A stretch of 6,382 bases of DNA, taken from contig CALGEM010000187.1 of NCBI GenBank assembly GCA_937881505.1, positions 1 to 6,382 of the forward strand, in the 5' to 3' direction. Source of the stretch: an uncultured euryarchaeote (GTDB taxonomy: Archaea > Thermoplasmatota > Poseidoniia > Poseidoniales > Poseidoniaceae). Under the pieces are notes generated by a model. The model ran no database searches. It saw nothing but the letters and a program-made list of their open reading frames with translations, and was not told the DNA's origin. Positions 5,882-6,382 of the stretch are shown in pieces. The position numbers and the translations under genes were made by a program. Every line of letters starts with the position of its first letter. Position 1 is the first letter of the stretch.

Positions 5882-6382
5882 ATGGGCGAAGCCGGTGCTT
5901 TCTCCGAGGCAGATGAGGCGCGTATCGCCTCATTGGCGGAGCAAATCGCTCACCATTCGCACCTCTACTACAACCTCGCTCAACCCGAACTCAGCGACGC
6001 TGAATTTGACCGCTTGTGGGACGAACTCAAGGCCCTTGACCCGGACCACCCACAACTCAGCCGCGTTGGGGCCGACATCGCTCCGGGGAGTGTCAAGGTG
6101 GACCACCTCTTTCCCATGCGCAGCTTGGACAAGGCCACCTCATCTGAGGAGTTGAACCACTTCGTCAACACCACAACATCGGGGTCGACTCGCTTCCTCT
6201 CCCAACCAAAACTGGACGGTTCTGCCCTTTCGCTTGAATATCGGACTCAGGCGTTTCACTTGCCGGATTTTGCGGCGCGGGCGCCCGTTGGCCCCCGTCG
6301 TCGTACGCTGCTTCACTTGAAAGTCGGCCACAGAGTAGTTGGAGCACTGCAGTTTCTTCGAGTGAAACGTGGAGCAGTATGT
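5882..6382 (+). CDS. ligA: NAD+-dependent DNA ligase, N-terminal part, open to the window end; family match lost after about 6262
   Basis: This is the N-terminus of an NAD+-dependent DNA ligase, which seals nicks in duplex DNA through an enzyme-adenylate formed on a lysine using NAD+. The first 121 codons match the family. Residues 12-62 are the Ia domain that binds the NMN half of NAD+, with HLYYN...PELSDAEFDRLWDEL (27-49; the two Tyr and the SDAEFD are hallmarks). HLFPMRSLDKA (75-85) is the conserved H-x-x-P-M-x-S-L motif. QPKLDGSALSLEYR (108-121) holds catalytic Lys110 in KLDG. The family normally continues within about ten residues to A-T-R-G-D-G and G-x-D-V-T; here it does not, and the remaining codons (about 128-167) resemble no part of LigA in any frame. 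Full-length enzymes have about 670 residues; 167 codons are visible. ATG 5882 is the first in-frame start after the stop at 5831. No clear Shine-Dalgarno motif precedes it. Confidence 0.85.
   Translation, partial: MGEAGAFSEADEARIASLAEQIAHHSHLYYNLAQPELSDAEFDRLWDELKALDPDHPQLSRVGADIAPGSVKVDHLFPMRSLDKATSSEELNHFVNTTTSGSTRFLSQPKLDGSALSLEYRTQAFHLPDFAARAPVGPRRRTLLHLKVGHRVVGALQFLRVKRGAVC
6252..6369. repeat. Short repeats around the LigA break: inverted CGTTTCACT/AGTGAAACG and direct TTCACTTG
   Basis: CGTTTCACT (6252-6260) is perfectly complementary to AGTGAAACG (6361-6369), 100 bases apart. TTCACTTG occurs in direct orientation at 6255-6262 and 6312-6319. The left copy lies exactly where the ligase similarity ends. 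A nine-base inverted match in a stretch this short is only mildly unlikely by chance, and pairing does not continue beyond it. Confidence 0.35.
6263..6382. other. Terminal segment that does not fit LigA (possible chimeric join, rearrangement or gene disruption)
   Basis: The ligase frame stays open here but its translation (beginning PDFAARAPVGPRRRTLLHL) is Arg/Ala-rich and lacks the TRGDG and GxDVT motifs due at this position. The other two forward frames and the three reverse frames also show no ligase motif and no protein I recognise. The segment carries a perfect ten-base palindrome CGGGCGCCCG (6278-6287). The change is abrupt and reaches the window end, as at an assembly join, but a genuine rearrangement cannot be excluded. 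Confidence 0.5.

Noticed and set aside
6140..6347. Antisense short frames (about 60 codons each) over the ligA end
   Set aside because: They cover the catalytic KLDG region of a clear ligase on the opposite strand and show no known motif, although they were considered as an explanation of the anomalous end.

Overview
The window most resembles a fragment of an uncultured marine planktonic euryarchaeon of the Marine Group II (Poseidoniales) type. This assignment is an inference from gene content, without any database search. The pointers are a very large secreted surface protein ending in an acidic thrombospondin-3-like calcium-binding stretch (with a DDDNDGFSD...DAFPLDP signature) and one C-terminal membrane anchor, moderate-to-high GC, tightly packed genes on one strand, and a PPC/DUF296 protein. 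A marine bacterium is not strictly excluded, because the tRNA is cut at its 5' end and no rRNA or other diagnostic marker is present.

Layout, all on the + strand: (1) 1-63, the 3' three-quarters of a tRNA-Pro(GGG) with an encoded CCA. (2) 64-114, a short spacer with a Shine-Dalgarno-like stretch. (3) 115-4806, a 1563-residue surface protein with a signal peptide, three parallel beta-helix modules that each end in a carboxypeptidase-regulatory-like beta-sandwich, a PKD/Ig-like domain, a Cys-paired acidic TSP3-like stalk and a C-terminal membrane helix. (4) 4816-5367, a small three-helix membrane protein with a conserved-looking cytoplasmic tail, 9 bases downstream and probably translationally coupled. 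(5) 5405-5833, a 142-residue PPC/DUF296 protein with the His-x-His...Gly-His metal-site signature. (6) 5834-5881, a spacer containing an interrupted inverted repeat. (7) 5882 to the window end, the N-terminus of an NAD+-dependent DNA ligase (LigA) including the catalytic KLDG motif.

The genes do not form an obvious pathway. The surface protein and the small membrane protein look like a cotranscribed cell-envelope pair. The PPC protein and LigA may simply follow in the same transcription unit. Two points deserve most attention: the repeated composite architecture of the surface protein, and the LigA reading frame. The frame stays open to the window end but stops resembling the family about 13 codons after the catalytic lysine, just where the TRGDG motif should appear. 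There is no gene-free stretch longer than about 50 bases, and I see no mobile element, CRISPR array or phage gene.
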